A DNA stretch of 64,000 nucleotides from Labia minor (lineage: Eukaryota; Arthropoda; Insecta; Dermaptera; Spongiphoridae), in NCBI GenBank assembly GCA_963082975.1, contig OY720344.1, positions 4,079,580-4,143,579 of the forward strand. The letters run 5' to 3'. The position numbers and the translations under genes were made by a program. Numbering within the stretch: position 1 is the first letter of the stretch; the number at the start of each line of letters is the position of its first letter. Positions 36,133 through 49,574 of the stretch are shown here, one piece after another. The notes under the pieces are model-generated. The model was not told the DNA's origin and made no database searches. It saw nothing but the letters and a program-made list of their open reading frames with translations.

Positions 36133-39100
36133 TTATCGAAATATTAAACCTACTTTACTAATTTGAGAAAATTCTTCTCTTTGAAGTAAATTATATGAAT
36201 TTGTAAGAAATTGTAATGAAGTTTCATTTAAATCTTCACAACCAAATGAAAATAAATTGATTCCCAATTCTAGGCCAGTTCCAAAGTCACATTCGTCAAT
36301 TGCAATGTTAGTTGCTGTTAAAAGCATTTGTAAATCATTAAATCTTGCTGTTTTTTCTTCAGGTGTTGTTGCATTCTTTATTTTAGTTAACATTTCTCTT
36401 AATTTTTCTAAAAATTAATATTAATTATTTAATAATATTATTAATCAATGTTAAATATCATTTGACTTAAAATAATAAATTCTATACTTTCAGTTTCCAT
36501 CAATGGTCGATATCCAAGTTCTGTTTCTTTATTTACAGGAACAACGATTCCTGCTTGATGAAAAGTCCGTGAGACTACTAAACGTTTTCTCTTTAACATT
36601 AACGAAGATGACTCTTCTAAAGAAATATTATGCTCAGCAGCCCAATCTTGTAGTTTTTTTTGAATTCGATTTTGAGCCATTTTTTTAAATGGATCCGTTT
36701 TTTTTGATAATCTATTTATAATCATACTAAAATTGAATTGAATAACTTGACTTTATAATTCATATCATCTTACAAATAAAAAAAATGTAATGAGTTTATT
36801 TTGAAAAAGGAGCACATTCGATTAAAATCGTTATACTATATAAAGGTTAATTCAAACTTTTTAATATAAACTACCAAATATACTTACTTGACTGCACTAA
36901 AAATATTAGGTCCAATAGGTTTAATTATACAATCCTTTGCTGATTCGTTTTCAGCAACGAAACAAGGAATTTCTTTAGGATCATCCCTAAAATATCCTAA
37001 ATGTTGTTCAAATTTTTTATTTCCAATTAATATCGTCTAAAAAATTGAAATAAATCGTCTATTATATAATATATATATATATATAATATACATTTTTCAA
37101 ACTTATTCACTTGATTATCAATATGTACACTGGTAAATTAATAGCTAAACTATTTTATTATTTTGAGATAAATACAATATAAAATATGAATTATACTAAA
37201 ATTAATTTTGTTACTTATATATATGTATTAATCATTAATATCTATCTCTGTGGCTCTACGGAACTCAAAAGTTCTTGGCCGCTATTCTCAAATAATCTAA
37301 ATCTACTCTCGTCACCTAAAGTCATAGACCATGCCTCACACCCATATAATACAACCGGTAAAATAATTGTTTTATATATTTTAATTTTTATCCCCTTTGA
37401 TAATAATTTTGACGTGATAAGCCCATTTATTGAATAACAGGCGTTTCCTGATTGTAACCTCGCTTTAAACTCATCTCGAATATTATTATCTTTTGTTATC
37501 ACAGAACCTAAGTATTAAAATTTTTCTACATTTTTAAATTCTATATTTTGTATGTTAAGATTTTGTGTGTTAATACTATTCCTTTCTGTTACTAAATACT
37601 TTGTCCAATCCCACCTCTTTTCCTGCTTAAATTAATTTTTCTACGCTATCTTTAATTACAATTGCCGAATCTCCTATTATATTCAAGTCGTCTGCGTAAC
37701 CTAATACTTGAATTTTTTTGTTTAATTCGATTCCGTTTGACCTCTCCCCAATTTGTCTAATTACATATTCCAGAACTAAATTAAATAAAATTGGTGATAA
37801 TGCGTCTCCTTGTTTTAACCCATTCCTATTAATCATTAATAGAAATATATTAATCAAATAAAATTCGAAATTTCTTTATTAAGAAAAATATTTGTAAAAT
37901 TTTGATAAAATATTTTTTTTTACATATACAATTTATTTTATTTTATTTTTTTCAAAATTTTCGTAAAATATCCTATTAAAAGTAAAAATAACCAAACTTG
38001 TCTTCTACAGATGTAGTAACATATCACCACTTCTAACATTTCAACAAACTTACATGATTCTTTCTATAAATTCACTATTAATTAATTTTAAAGCTTTTTT
38101 TTAAATTGGACCGACTATAATATTTTATAATCATTTCATAAAATGTCTCAGCAATATGATTTATCTCAAGTACAAAAAGATTTTTTAGATATTGTAAGAA
38201 AATGAAAGGTCATAATTCTATTAAAGAATTAATAAAATGGATTTCTTGTAGTTGGAATTTTGCAAGCTGATGCTACTATTCTTATCGTTAAATTGTTAAA
38301 TCTTTTTATTAATTTTTTTCAAGTAAATATTTTTCATTTTAGCTTTTAAATAAATAACATTACTTGAAATTCTGCTGGATCGTAAAAGTATCTCCAATGA
38401 CACAAATATTGTTCAGGTGTAAATTTATTCAAATCTATTCCATTGAAATGGCCAGCAAGAACGTCAAAAGGTCCTGCCAAATATAATCCACAACTTTCTA
38501 AAGCATCTAAATTAATACAAATTTTATTAATCAAGATTTATGTTTATACTTTAGAACAAAAAAAATAATACCTTTTGGTTTTTTATTTGAAATACTTTTA
38601 CAAAATTCCCAAAATTGAAAGAAATCATCTGGCATTGAAACTAAAAATTTTGATTTTATGAATTTTTGACATTCTTCAACATTTTGGTCTTCAATATTTA
38701 TTATCTGATTGATCAAGTTTTCCTTTTGTGCTTTGACTATATTTTCAGCTTCTATTTTTTTATCCTTAGGTTTTTCCTCCTGTTTAATATCATTTAAATT
38801 AGTAATTTCATTATTTGGAGTATCTCTATCAGAATTTGTTGAATTATCCGATAATTTAATTTTTTTAATTTCTTTATTATTACATGGTTCATCCTAAAAT
38901 AAGAAAATATATATATATAGATTAATATAACTAATCCTTATAACCTAAATACAATCTCATTTAATTATTTTTCTTAAAATCAAAATTTCTTCCAATATTC
39001 TAAATAATAGCAAATAAATAGATTATATTTAATGCTGGTAATAGTTCAGCAATTTATTTTGAAATTGGATAACAAAAAATTTAAAATTGTATATGAATTT

Positions 39101-39434
39101 TCATAATTATCTATTAATTAGTAAAATAAATTTTTTTATATTATTCCTTGACTAGTAATAATTAATTAATATTTTTCTGTACTATTTTGTTTCATTTATT
39201 TACTTCCTTTGCTAGTATATGTATATAAAATATCTTTTTAAAATTGCTAAATTTTTCAAATAATTAAAAATAGAAAAATTATTAAATTTTAGTGATTATA
39301 TAATACAGAGAATATAAATAAAAAAAAATATTTACTGATTGACGTTTTTTATAAGAGTGTTTATATTTTTTATGATGTTCTTCATTCACTTGATAACATT
39401 TTGATCCATATTTGCATTCTTTTCGATTATCCAT
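36133..39434 (-). CDS. HPF1: Histone PARylation factor 1 (HPF1)
   Basis: The product completes the PARP1/PARP2 active site and directs ADP-ribosylation to serine at DNA breaks in the nucleus. Exons in transcript order are 39336-39434, 38572-38893, 38364-38506, 36888-37036, 36488-36726 and 36133-36407, all in phase, giving 408 residues. Residues 1-33 form a PBZ-type zinc finger (CKYGSKCYQVNEEHHKKYKH). A low-complexity linker follows, then the HPF1 fold: PDDFFQFWEFC, YLAGPFDVLAGHF, HWRYFYDPAEFQ, HLGYFRDDPKEIPCFVAENE, SRTFHQAGIVVPVNKE and IDECDFGTGLELGINLFSFG. The DE of DECD fits the catalytic Glu (human Glu284), so it looks functional. Intron 3 (37037-38363) contains a LINE-A fragment and a piece of the neighbouring methyltransferase gene. 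It is divergent from NPRL3. Confidence 0.93.
37240..37840 (-). mobile_element. LINE-A fragment 6 in HPF1 intron 3
   Basis: The minus strand encodes GLKQGDALSPILFNLVLEYV and VLGYADDLNIIGDS, the polymerase motif with catalytic YADD. After a deletion of the middle part it continues with IYKTIILPVVLYGCEAWSMT and GDESRFRLFEN. It lies in the same orientation as HPF1. It is the best-preserved LINE-A piece but truncated at the 5' end. Confidence 0.82.
37935..38262 (+). pseudogene. Decayed copy of methyltransferase promoter and exon 1
   Basis: This segment matches the reverse complement of about 48433-48740: the 5' flank (TAAAAATAACCAAACTTGTC, CACCACTTCTAACATTTCAA, TGGACCGACTATAATATTTT) and the first exon, starting ATGTCTCAGCAATATGATTT at 38143. 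It shows a roughly 40 bp deletion between two CTTGTC motifs, an insertion before GGACCGAC and a frameshift in the exon, so it is non-functional. Similarity stops at the end of exon 1 (GGAATTTTG). It sits inside HPF1 intron 3 on the opposite strand. Its start corresponds almost exactly to the point where arm homology ends in the right copy. Confidence 0.85.
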
Positions 39435-40368
39435 TTAAGAAAAAATATTAAATAATGCTATAAAATAATTAATATTATAAATTTAAAATTTATTTTAATA
39501 TTTATTAATTTATTTTTAGAACAATAATTGTAATGTTCTTAGTATATTTTTTTTACAAGGCAACACACAAAAATCTGTCTAAATAAATCAAAATAAAATC
39601 CTAACCTTCCAAGCTAAAATACGACGTTTATTTATTGATATGATAATTAGTGAGAGGAGAATTGAATGGCCATGGGGTGTGCTTGCAAAGTCAAAAGTTT
39701 GACAGTTATAATTAAAAATTATTTTTAGAAATAACGATTAATAAAACATCTTTTACAATTACTAATTATTTTTTAATTGTTTTTTTTAATAATGAACAAA
39801 TGTACATATATATATCCATATTTAAATGTCAAAAAAAAATATTTTAAACTCAATTTCCATCTATGTAAATATTTACTTAAGTAATCTATTTAAAATTCAA
39901 TATTTGATAAGTATATAATTATGACTTAACAAATATAAGATATTTTTGGTTAGAATAAAACATTATTGTGATTCTAGTGGACAAGTTATTTTAGTTTAAT
40001 GTTCGAGAGAATTTGTTTTACGTTAATTAATTTAAAATTTAATAATAATATTGAAATCATTGATTTGGTTATATAAGGTAAATATATATTTAAAAAAAAA
40101 TAATTAAAATTACACTATTATAGAGATTAATGAAGCAATATAATATATTGTTAAGAAAAAAAATTATATAATATATATATATATTATATAGGTTCATAAT
40201 AATTGAAAAATTAAAAAGCAATAAATCGTGGATAGAATGAATCAAATTAGGCCTTATCGGAAAGTTCTGAATTTAGCTCATATTTACCACGATAATAATA
40301 TATTTTATATATTTAAATAATTTAAGAATTTATTAATTTTTTATTTTCTCTATTACAGCTTAAATATA
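39435..40368. promoter_or_regulatory. Divergent HPF1/NPRL3 intergenic region
   Basis: 934 bp separate the two start codons, and the region should hold both promoters and 5' untranslated DNA. It is AT-rich. A GC-richer block near 39590-39700 (CTTCCAAGCTAAAATACGAC, ATGGCCATGGGGTGTGCTTG) is the likeliest HPF1-side core. I see no clear TATA box. Confidence 0.45.
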
Positions 40369-43286
40369 ATGGATTCTAATCCATTAAGTGTAATTTTAGT
40401 GAAAAGTGATAGTAAAGGAGATCGTCTTCTATTTCGTTATCCTTTTATTACAGAAATACGATCTGAACAATCCGGATTGAATAAAAGAAAAAATCCGTAT
40501 GCCTTAATCGTTACAGAGGATTTATTACAAAGTCCACCACCTCAAACATCAAATATTAATATTAAAGGACAATTAACAGGCTTTGCAGATGATGTTTTAT
40601 CAACGTTATTTGCTGTTAAACAAGAATTATGTGAAAGAAAATTTGAATTAAAAGTTAATGATGTTAGGTTTGTTGGACATCCAACATTATTAAATTCAAG
40701 TAATTATTAAATTTCATTGTAAATCTTATTTTTTTCATTTATTCATAATTCTAAATTCATGTACTTCAGTAACAACTGGAAGATTTCCTAATTATTAATA
40801 TATTAGAATTTAATCCAATTTTTTTTACTTTGAAAAATTTTTATTTATTGTCGTTTGTTTTAACAATTTAAATTTGTTTAATTATTAATTCAAAAATTCA
40901 ATTATCCATTTTTATACAATTTCTATTTTATTTGATTAAATATATTTTTTACTAATTCGTTCTTACTTAAACATTAATTCGAATTTTAATTCAAAATTTA
41001 TAGCTCGCCATCCTACAAATAATAAAGAGAGTCAGGGAATGATTCTTTTGCATATTGTTTTTGCACTACACGCTACTGCCAGTCATTCTATTGTGAAATG
41101 TTATTATGATTTAAGTAAACGGCTTGGTGTTGCATTGCGACATGAAGAAAGACGTTGTGGCTATGTTTCGAAGGAAATTAAATTAATGGTGACGGCTCAT
41201 GATGAAGTTTCTGCCAGGTATAATTTCTTTTTAATATTAATAGAAATTAAATAATAATATAATAGAATAGAATAGAAATTGTGATATTGAACTATTTTAA
41301 ATTATGTTTTCTAGACCTGAAGATGGAACCTCTGAAGGAGTTGATTCACCTTTTGATTTAATTCTTCGAAGAAGCACTCTTGCAAGAAATCTTAAAATAG
41401 TATATAATGAATTAATTGGGTCTGGATTAATCCATGTGAGAATCAATAAATGGATTGAAATTAGTTTTTGCCTACCACAAAAAGTACATCAATTTCATAA
41501 AAAAGATTTTATCGTAACTCCCGAAACTATAAAAAAGTAAAATACTATTCTCTAAGCAATAATAAAGAAATATCAATTTAATATTTTAAATTTACATAAT
41601 TCTAGATGTTTACAAGCATTAAGGCCATATCATGGTCTACTCTTATTAGTTGAACCTAATGAGCTGCTCAATTTTTTCCCACCTGATTCATCACCAGCAT
41701 TAGTCCGTTTGGTTCGAATTTATACCCCACTTAAAAGTTTACAAACTTTATCAATGGATGCTGATTTAACTTTATCTCAGGTTTGAATGTGTTTTATTAT
41801 TCTTATTTATATTTTAAATACATATTCAATTATGAGCATTAAAATAATCTACAAAATTTCAATTTTACACATTTGATTTTAGGTATTTCATTTGGCCGGT
41901 CATCTTCTTTATTTAGCTAAAGCTACTGTAATTTATCCACTGTGTGAAAGTAATGTATATGTAATAGCACCTGATGCACAAATTGATATTCATTCACCAC
42001 TTGTGGAACGTTTTTCTGAACAGTTTCCTGGAATGTCTCTTCTTCAGGTAAACATTTTCAATACAATCATTATTATAACAAATTTTTATATTTTGAACTA
42101 TCAAAATTATCATAGTGGTAACATTTCTTTTAGGTTTTATCTGAATTTTCTCTTCCCACATCAATTGGACAAAAATTTAATCCAATGCATTATCCTGAAC
42201 AACAACAACAATTAGTTCAAATGATTGTTTGGATGTTACAACATCATCTTCTTTTGCAATTGCATACTTATATATATTTTGTGTCAACTAGTAATGGGCC
42301 TCGCTTTTCACTGGTTCAAACAAATGTGATAAATTTATATTAAGAATTTTAAACAAATAAATAGATAATATTTATCTTTTTAGCATTCTAGTATACGTTC
42401 AAACTTACATTTACATTCAAATCAATCTGCTCTTTCTAATATATTAAATATATCTACAACCCCTAAAGAAACTATCGGAAGTTATCAAAGTAATTCTGAA
42501 GATACATGTTTATTGCCCAACACTGCTGCTAGTGAAAGTGATTTAAGTTCAACACTTAGTGATGAGGGTGCCTCAAAACCAACACCAAATAATATTTTAC
42601 AATTTGGATCATTGCCTTCAACTGATACAGAAGTTGGTGGACCCTTTATAAATAGTATAGAGGAGGAGAAAACGAGTCTTAAAAATTCATGTAAGTTTTT
42701 TATTTTTATAATGATTTATATAAATCTTTAAATTTTAAAATTATATATATATGTATATATATAAATATTTTAAACAAAAAATTATATAAATATATTAAAC
42801 ATATAATGTATAAAATTTTTTCAATCAAAATTAATAGATTATAAAATAAATATATACTGAATTGTAAAAAGATTTATGTCAGATAATTAGCACAATTTTC
42901 ACATAAAACTATAATCTATATTTATCTAATCATTCTATTATTTATTTAATATCTATTTATTTCAGAAATTTTATTATTAATAGATCATAATTTTATAATT
43001 TATAGGTTTTAGTTTATTACCTGAAGATTTTTTGGCTGATTTCACCGATGAAGAAAGAGCCGCAATATTTCGTGTTCCTGCAGCTTCTAATCCTGAAGAT
43101 TTAGGATTACTAGTTAGATTATGTAGAAATGGTTATTTACAGGGAAGTCATCATCTTGAAGAAATAATGTATCTTGAAAATTTGCGTCGATCTCAATTAT
43201 TACAACTTTTAGATAAATTTCGAGATATATTAATAACTTGCGAAACAGAAGACCCATCAATAGCTGTATTTTATAGTCAGTCGTGA
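40369..43286 (+). CDS. NPRL3: NPRL3, GATOR1 complex subunit
   Basis: NPRL3 forms GATOR1 with NPRL2 and DEPDC5, which acts as a GAP for Rag GTPases at the lysosome and shuts off TORC1 when amino acids are scarce. Exons are 40369-40699, 41004-41217, 41315-41536, 41606-41780, 41883-42047, 42134-42325, 42384-42690 and 43006-43286, in phase, giving 628 residues (human about 570). Family landmarks in order are [120 protein letters not shown] and [20 protein letters not shown]. The extra length is mainly a Ser/Thr-rich linker in exon 7. It looks complete and functional. Confidence 0.95.
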
Positions 43287-44071
43287 TTTATTTTTTTTGT
43301 TTTCTCAAATTTTTACTTATATATAAAAATAAAATATATATTTTTTTAATTATATCTATTGTAATATGTCAACCAACTCACTTAAATATAATTACGATCT
43401 GCCTTCCTCGTCTATCACAATTTGGCTATTAAAAACTGAAAATATGAATGTTGGAAAAGAAGTAAAAAAAAAATATACAATTTTTAACATTAAAATATGA
43501 TTACAGAAATATAAAGAAAGTATCTATAAAAAAATATGAATCTTCTTGATCTTAATCTTATTCTTTTTCATCCCAATGATTAATACACAAAAAGATAATA
43601 CCAAAACTCTATTCCTTTCACTTTGATTTTTCGCTCCTTCTCTCTCTCTCTCGCATCCATGGAAAAGACCTTAAGAAAATGAATTTCCATAATGATACAA
43701 CCAAAATATTTAGGCACGAAGGAGGCTCTCCAATAGATGGTGCAGGTTTCCCTGACGAGTCCCAACATGCCACATTATACATATAAAATATATAATATAG
43801 ATTCAATTATTGCTTAAACCTAAATATTATTTATACCGTTGAATAGTACCCTCTTAAACTTCTAATATAATGAGGGGTTTGTTAATGAATAAATTGGCTA
43901 TATGGGCAAATTCTCGAAATTTTATTTAGTAAAAGTAAACAAGAAAAAAAATAAAGAATGCATTAATTACTATATAACTACTATATTCTCCAAATATGTG
44001 ATTTCTGAACAACAAAATAATATATTATAATTATGAAAATAAAATTACTAGTTAATCTAAATATTTTCAAA
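43287..44071. other. Convergent intergenic DNA after NPRL3
   Basis: AT-rich DNA. A GC-richer patch at 43610-43770 (CGCATCCATGGAAAAGACC, AGGAGGCTCTCCAATAGATG) gives short open frames on the minus strand but no known motif. It may be 3' untranslated sequence or an unrecognised repeat. Confidence 0.45.
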
Positions 44072-45236
44072 TTATTGAATTAAAATCTCTTCATTTGATA
44101 AAACAGGAATATCCAAGTTTTCATATATTTCCATTCTAAAAAATATAAAGATAATGAGGGATATAATATAAATCATGTAAAAAAATATAAAATATAAATA
44201 AATAAAAATACTCTTTAATTGGTTGTTCAATAAAAACGATTTCTTCGACTTCTATCATAGATGAGGGTATTTCTTCATGTGAATTATTAATATTGTTATC
44301 ATTCTTATAAATAATATCTTTTTTCCATTTACGTATTGTAGTTAGAGTTGGTAATTTTAATTTAACATGTTCCCGAAGAAAATTATATAATTCGGGAGAT
44401 TTATAGTACATTTTTAAAGCAAGCTCACGTTCTTCAGATCGCCATTGACCTGGATCTATATGCATCAATTGCATTTGCAAAAAAACAAAAGCTTCATCTG
44501 TAAAATAATTTCTTATTTGTTCTAAAAGTTCTTCCCGTGATAATTGACGATTTCTTATCTTTTCATTCTTTTTTTTTAAATGTGAGATTTTTGCACGCAT
44601 TCTATTCATTATTACCGATCTTTTATAATTTTGTATATATATTTTTTGATTATTAAAAGTAGTTTGAGTTGATATGTCTTTATTTGATTTTGAAATTGTT
44701 TGTTTGGCATTTAATTCTGAAAGTTCCTTTTCAATATTGATATATATAAGAGGTGATAAATTTGCACTATATTCATTATTCTGTTTTAATGATTGTATAC
44801 TATTATCTAAAGTAGGAATAGCATAACCATTCAACTTTTGTTTTAATGTATTTACAAAACAATGCGATTCAAAATGTAGTTCACAAACAATTCGTGATGA
44901 TAATTTTTCAGGTGGAAGTTTTCCTAACATAGGACGTTGGCAGTTTATTAGCCATTCAATACATCTGAAATCAAACATTTATTTTTAAGATTTTTTAAAG
45001 AAAAATAAATTGCAATAGAATAGTATTATGCATCAATTATTTTCTATAAATTTATATTACATGATAATTCCTTGTTAAATTAATGATATTATATAAATAT
45101 ATATATTTAACTAAATAATAGCAATTCTTAAATACCTTTGTTTATCTTTAACAGGAAAAGAAAAAAAATGTAATTCAGGATGGGCTGATTTTGATAGCTC
45201 ACACTTCCTAAAAGAACATTTTACTCTACTAGACAT
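44072..45236 (-). CDS. THAP-domain protein with P-element-like helix-turn-helix region
   Basis: Exons in order are 45136-45236, 44212-44964 and 44072-44135, in phase, giving 272 residues. The N-terminus is a THAP zinc finger, a DNA-binding C2CH module: CSFRKC, then RCIEWLINCQRP, then CELHFESHCF and YAIPTL. A Lys-rich coiled coil follows (MNRMRAKISHLKKKNEKIRN). The C-terminal part (WRSEERELALKMYYKSPELY, NFLREHVKLKLPTLTTIRKW) resembles the DNA-binding/dimerisation region N-terminal to the catalytic core in P-element and THAP9 transposases. No catalytic domain follows. It may therefore be a domesticated fragment of a P-element-like transposase, or an ordinary THAP regulator. It is divergent from the FAM177 gene, 258 bp away. 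Confidence 0.8.
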
Positions 45237-45494
45237 TTTTATAAAAATCAATATTCAGTCAAATCGCAGTAGAGATTATTAAATTAATTTTAGAAAATTA
45301 ATAAAATCTTTTCTTAATGTCAAATATAACCGCTTTTTAGGTTATTTGTCAAACGAATAAATAGAAAGGGTAGTTAACCTTAGACAATCGATGACGCATA
45401 TGACAATATATTAAATGTCAAAATTTCATACATTCAAGCATAATAATTTTACAAAATCTCTCTTTACTCTCTTTTTCTAATAAAAAATTTAAAA
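45237..45494. promoter_or_regulatory. Bidirectional promoter, THAP gene / FAM177 gene
   Basis: Only 258 bp separate the two opposite start codons, so a shared promoter is likely. It contains ACCGCTTTTTAGGTTATTTG and AACCTTAGACAATCGATGAC, the latter with an ATCGAT (DREF-like) motif. Confidence 0.55.
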
Positions 45495-46270
45495 ATGAAT
45501 AGTGAAACTGAAGATTCAAAGGTGATTGTATAAAAATTGAAAATGAATTAGATATTATTTTGATGTTTTCTCAATTTATTTACTAATATGTATTGTTTTA
45601 GATAAATTCTGAATATAAAATGAGAATTAAAGTTCCTAAAAAAGTTCTTCATTTTAGTGATGGGACCCTTGAAGAATACAGTAGTTCTGAAGATGAAAAA
45701 ATTAAGGAAGATGAAGTGAAAAAAATAAATCCTGTAAATATTTATTTTTTTTAAATTAAATTATTTAAAGTTAAAAATTATTAAAAACTAAATTTTTACT
45801 TTTTAGAAAACACTAGCATGGGGTGCATGGTTCTGGTATCAGAGTTATGAGTTAGGATCTTCTTCTCTTAAAGTATGTGATTATTTAGGTGAATCGTTAG
45901 CAAATTTCTTTGGTATTACCACACCTAAATATAATTTTGAAATTGAGGAATATAATCGCATAAAAAAAGAGGTACTAATCATTTTGATTAAAACTTTTTA
46001 TCATATTACTGTAATTAAAAATATTTATTTTCAAAGAAAATTCAATATATTTTATAAAATGACATACTATTCAAAATCTAACCAATTTTTAAATTCACTC
46101 TTAGTAAATCTATCAAAATAATAAAGAAAAGTAATATTTTAATTTAAATTATTTGTGTATTTATTCAGGAACAAGAGCAAAAGGAACAAGAAGAACTACA
46201 AATGGGTGGTTGGATAATTTCTAAAAAACAGTTAATATCAATGAGCCCTCCGAAAAATGAAGAATTATAA
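45495..46270 (+). CDS. FAM177 family protein
   Basis: The four exons 45495-45521, 45602-45733, 45807-45971 and 46169-46270 are all phase 0, giving 141 residues. The family signature KVLHFSDGTLEEYSSSEDE lies at residues about 22-40. It is followed by LAWGAWFWYQSYELGSSSLK, VCDYLGESLANFFGITTPKY and NFEIEEYNRIKKE, then a Glu/Gln-rich helix. FAM177A1 in vertebrates is reported as a Golgi-associated protein of unclear function; that is family knowledge and not visible here. It is convergent with the methyltransferase gene, with 95 bp between stop codons. Confidence 0.88.
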
Positions 46271-46365
46271 TTATTAAAATTGAGATGCTATTATTAATAA
46301 ATTTAAAATAAAAAAATGAAATAGAAACAAATATTTTTATTAAAATAATTTTTATATTATAATAA

Positions 46366-48553
46366 TTAAATAATTTCATATAATTTAACTTCATTTATTT
46401 CATCTTCAATATCTTCTATACCTGTCGCTTCAAGATTATATGGTTTTAACTCTTTTAGCCAATTATTTAATTCTATATCACACTAAAACAAATTAAGATT
46501 ATGAAAATTGTAATTTAAGAATTATTTGTTGCAAAAATAATTTATTAACTTGTAAAACATGCATTTAAAAAAAAAAAATAAAATTTTTGTAAATGATTAT
46601 TATTATTAAATAAAATAATAATGATAAATTATCCGAGTATTTAGCTATTATTTTTTTCAGATTTTATAATTCCATAATTTTGATTAATTTTTATGTTTAA
46701 GTGAGATGGAATTTTAAAATTTGATAAAAATGTGAAAAGTAATATAATGAATAAAAACCAAAAATACGGGATGGAAGAGGACATGATATGCTTTGATGAA
46801 AAAACGTAGATCAGAAAATGACAACTTTCGTGTAAACTAAAATTAATATAAAAATAAAGATTCTAAAATGAATTTAAAAATAAAATAAAAATTATTAAAT
46901 AAAATTAATTTTACAATTATTATTAATTAATTATTAATTATTATTATTACTTCAATGGAAGAAAATGTTTCTTCCAAAGATGGAATTGTTATTAATAGAG
47001 ATTTCTTTTTAAGTGTATTTTTTAAATATTTCCATATTCTAATTTCTGAATTTTTATCAATAAAATATTCAAAGACGTTGTTCAAAATAATAATATCTGC
47101 AGAATTAACAATATCCTTGCATGATGTTACGTCAGCTTCGATTATTTTAATATTATCCTGAAAAAAGTAAAGTGGTAAATAAAGATTAAGAGAAAATCAT
47201 AATTATTAGGTAATTTTATTTATTTATAGTTTAATTACCTTAAATTTATATTTTTCTATTATATTTCTTTGTAAATCACATAATTCTTTATTCATTTCAA
47301 TTCCAATTATTTGACAACTAGTAGTATTTAATAATGCCTTAACAATAAATAAAGTATAAAAATATAAAATATATACTAAATTAATGTTAATCTTACCCCA
47401 TAAAGTACCACACCAATTCTTGAACCGATATCTAATATAATTTTATTTTCAAGTGGTGGAAGAAGTGCTTTAAAAATAAAATTAATTCTATTTTTTGATA
47501 TAGAATGCGAAATAAATGCTAAAAATAATCATAATAAAAATTCATAATTGAATTGTCAAAGAGAGTATTGTTAACTGATGAGATAGTCAAACTTTTGAAA
47601 TAAATTTAAAAATAATTTAAATTTGTTTCTTTAAAAAATAATTTCTTTAATAACCTTGAAAAAGTATTTAATTTAAAAAAAATTAATATTGTTATTTACT
47701 TAGAGGTTTTGTATTATGACTATCACAATCTACACAATAGTTTCTAGATAATTCGCCTTTTTCACATAATTGATTAATTAAATCCTCTTCATATAAAAAT
47801 GAATCAACATGAATGGTGTGCTTATCAATGTGATTCTAAAATAAATTTAATATTTAATTAAATAAAGAAACAAAACCAAGATAATAATAAAAATAAAGTG
47901 ATGTTTTACCCTTGCAATGATAGCTGATTCTGAAGGCAGTATACCATTTAAAGGCAATTCATTACGTAAATCATTTGCAATTGAATCTAATATATTATCA
48001 TACAAAGATGATGTGGATTCCATATCTATAAAATAATTATTAATATTATTAATAGATAGGAAATAATTTTGGTAATTTATATAAACATATATATTTAGCT
48101 AGGAGTGATTAATGAAAATTATATTTTTTTAATATAATAGGGTATTAAAAAAATGTAATTTTCGGTGAAAATAATTTGAAGTTAAGATTGCTATAATTGT
48201 ATGAAACCATATGAAAATGAGAAAACAAGAAAGAAAAATCATATATTAGATTATTAAAGGATATAATTATAAAAGAGGGAAAATATGAGATAAAACAAAA
48301 AAAAAATGATTTAAGATAGTTGTGAAATATTTTAAAAAAATTTATATTTTATATTATAATATAACAAAAAATAACGAAGAGATATGTTTCACTTATAATC
48401 ATAATAATAATGATATATTGATATATAGATACCAAAATTCCAATTACAAGAAATCCATTTTATTAATTCTTTAATAGAATTATGATCTTTACATTTTCTT
48501 ACAATATCTAAAAAATCTTTTTGTGCTTGGGGTAAATCATATTGCTCAGACAT
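46366..48553 (-). CDS. SAM-dependent methyltransferase-like protein
   Basis: Seven exons, 48433-48553, 47910-48025, 47700-47835, 47397-47518, 47239-47337, 46951-47157 and 46366-46482, join in phase to give 305 residues. Residues 80-125 contain a Cys pair (YCVDCDSH). The Rossmann-type methyltransferase core follows: motif I KIILDIGSRIGVVLYG, the acidic post-I strand IIGIEMNKELC, DNIKIIEADVTSC and the motif IV-like ADIIILNNVFEYF. A short acidic tail ends the protein. The substrate is unknown and I do not recognise a named member. Its 5' flank is shared with the right H2A gene (532 bp apart). A broken copy of exon 1 and its promoter lies in HPF1 intron 3. Confidence 0.85.
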
Positions 48554-49460
<907 letters not shown>

Positions 49461-49558
49461 ACACACTTACTTTATTTTTCTCTATCATTTTTTCCTAGAA
49501 ATTTATTTATTTTCTTTCATCATTTCACTTTCTTTTGTTTAATTTTTCGTTTTAAAAC

Positions 49559-49574
49559 GGCCCTTTTCAGGGCC
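49559..49574 (+). terminator. Histone 3' stem-loop of right H2A
   Basis: GGCCCTTTTCAGGGCC followed by ACCC is a perfect histone mRNA 3' stem-loop about 100 bp after the stop codon, mirrored in the left arm. Confidence 0.92.

Noticed and set aside
43580-43806. Two overlapping 62-residue minus-strand ORFs
   Set aside because: No known motif and no splice support; this may be NPRL3 3' untranslated sequence.
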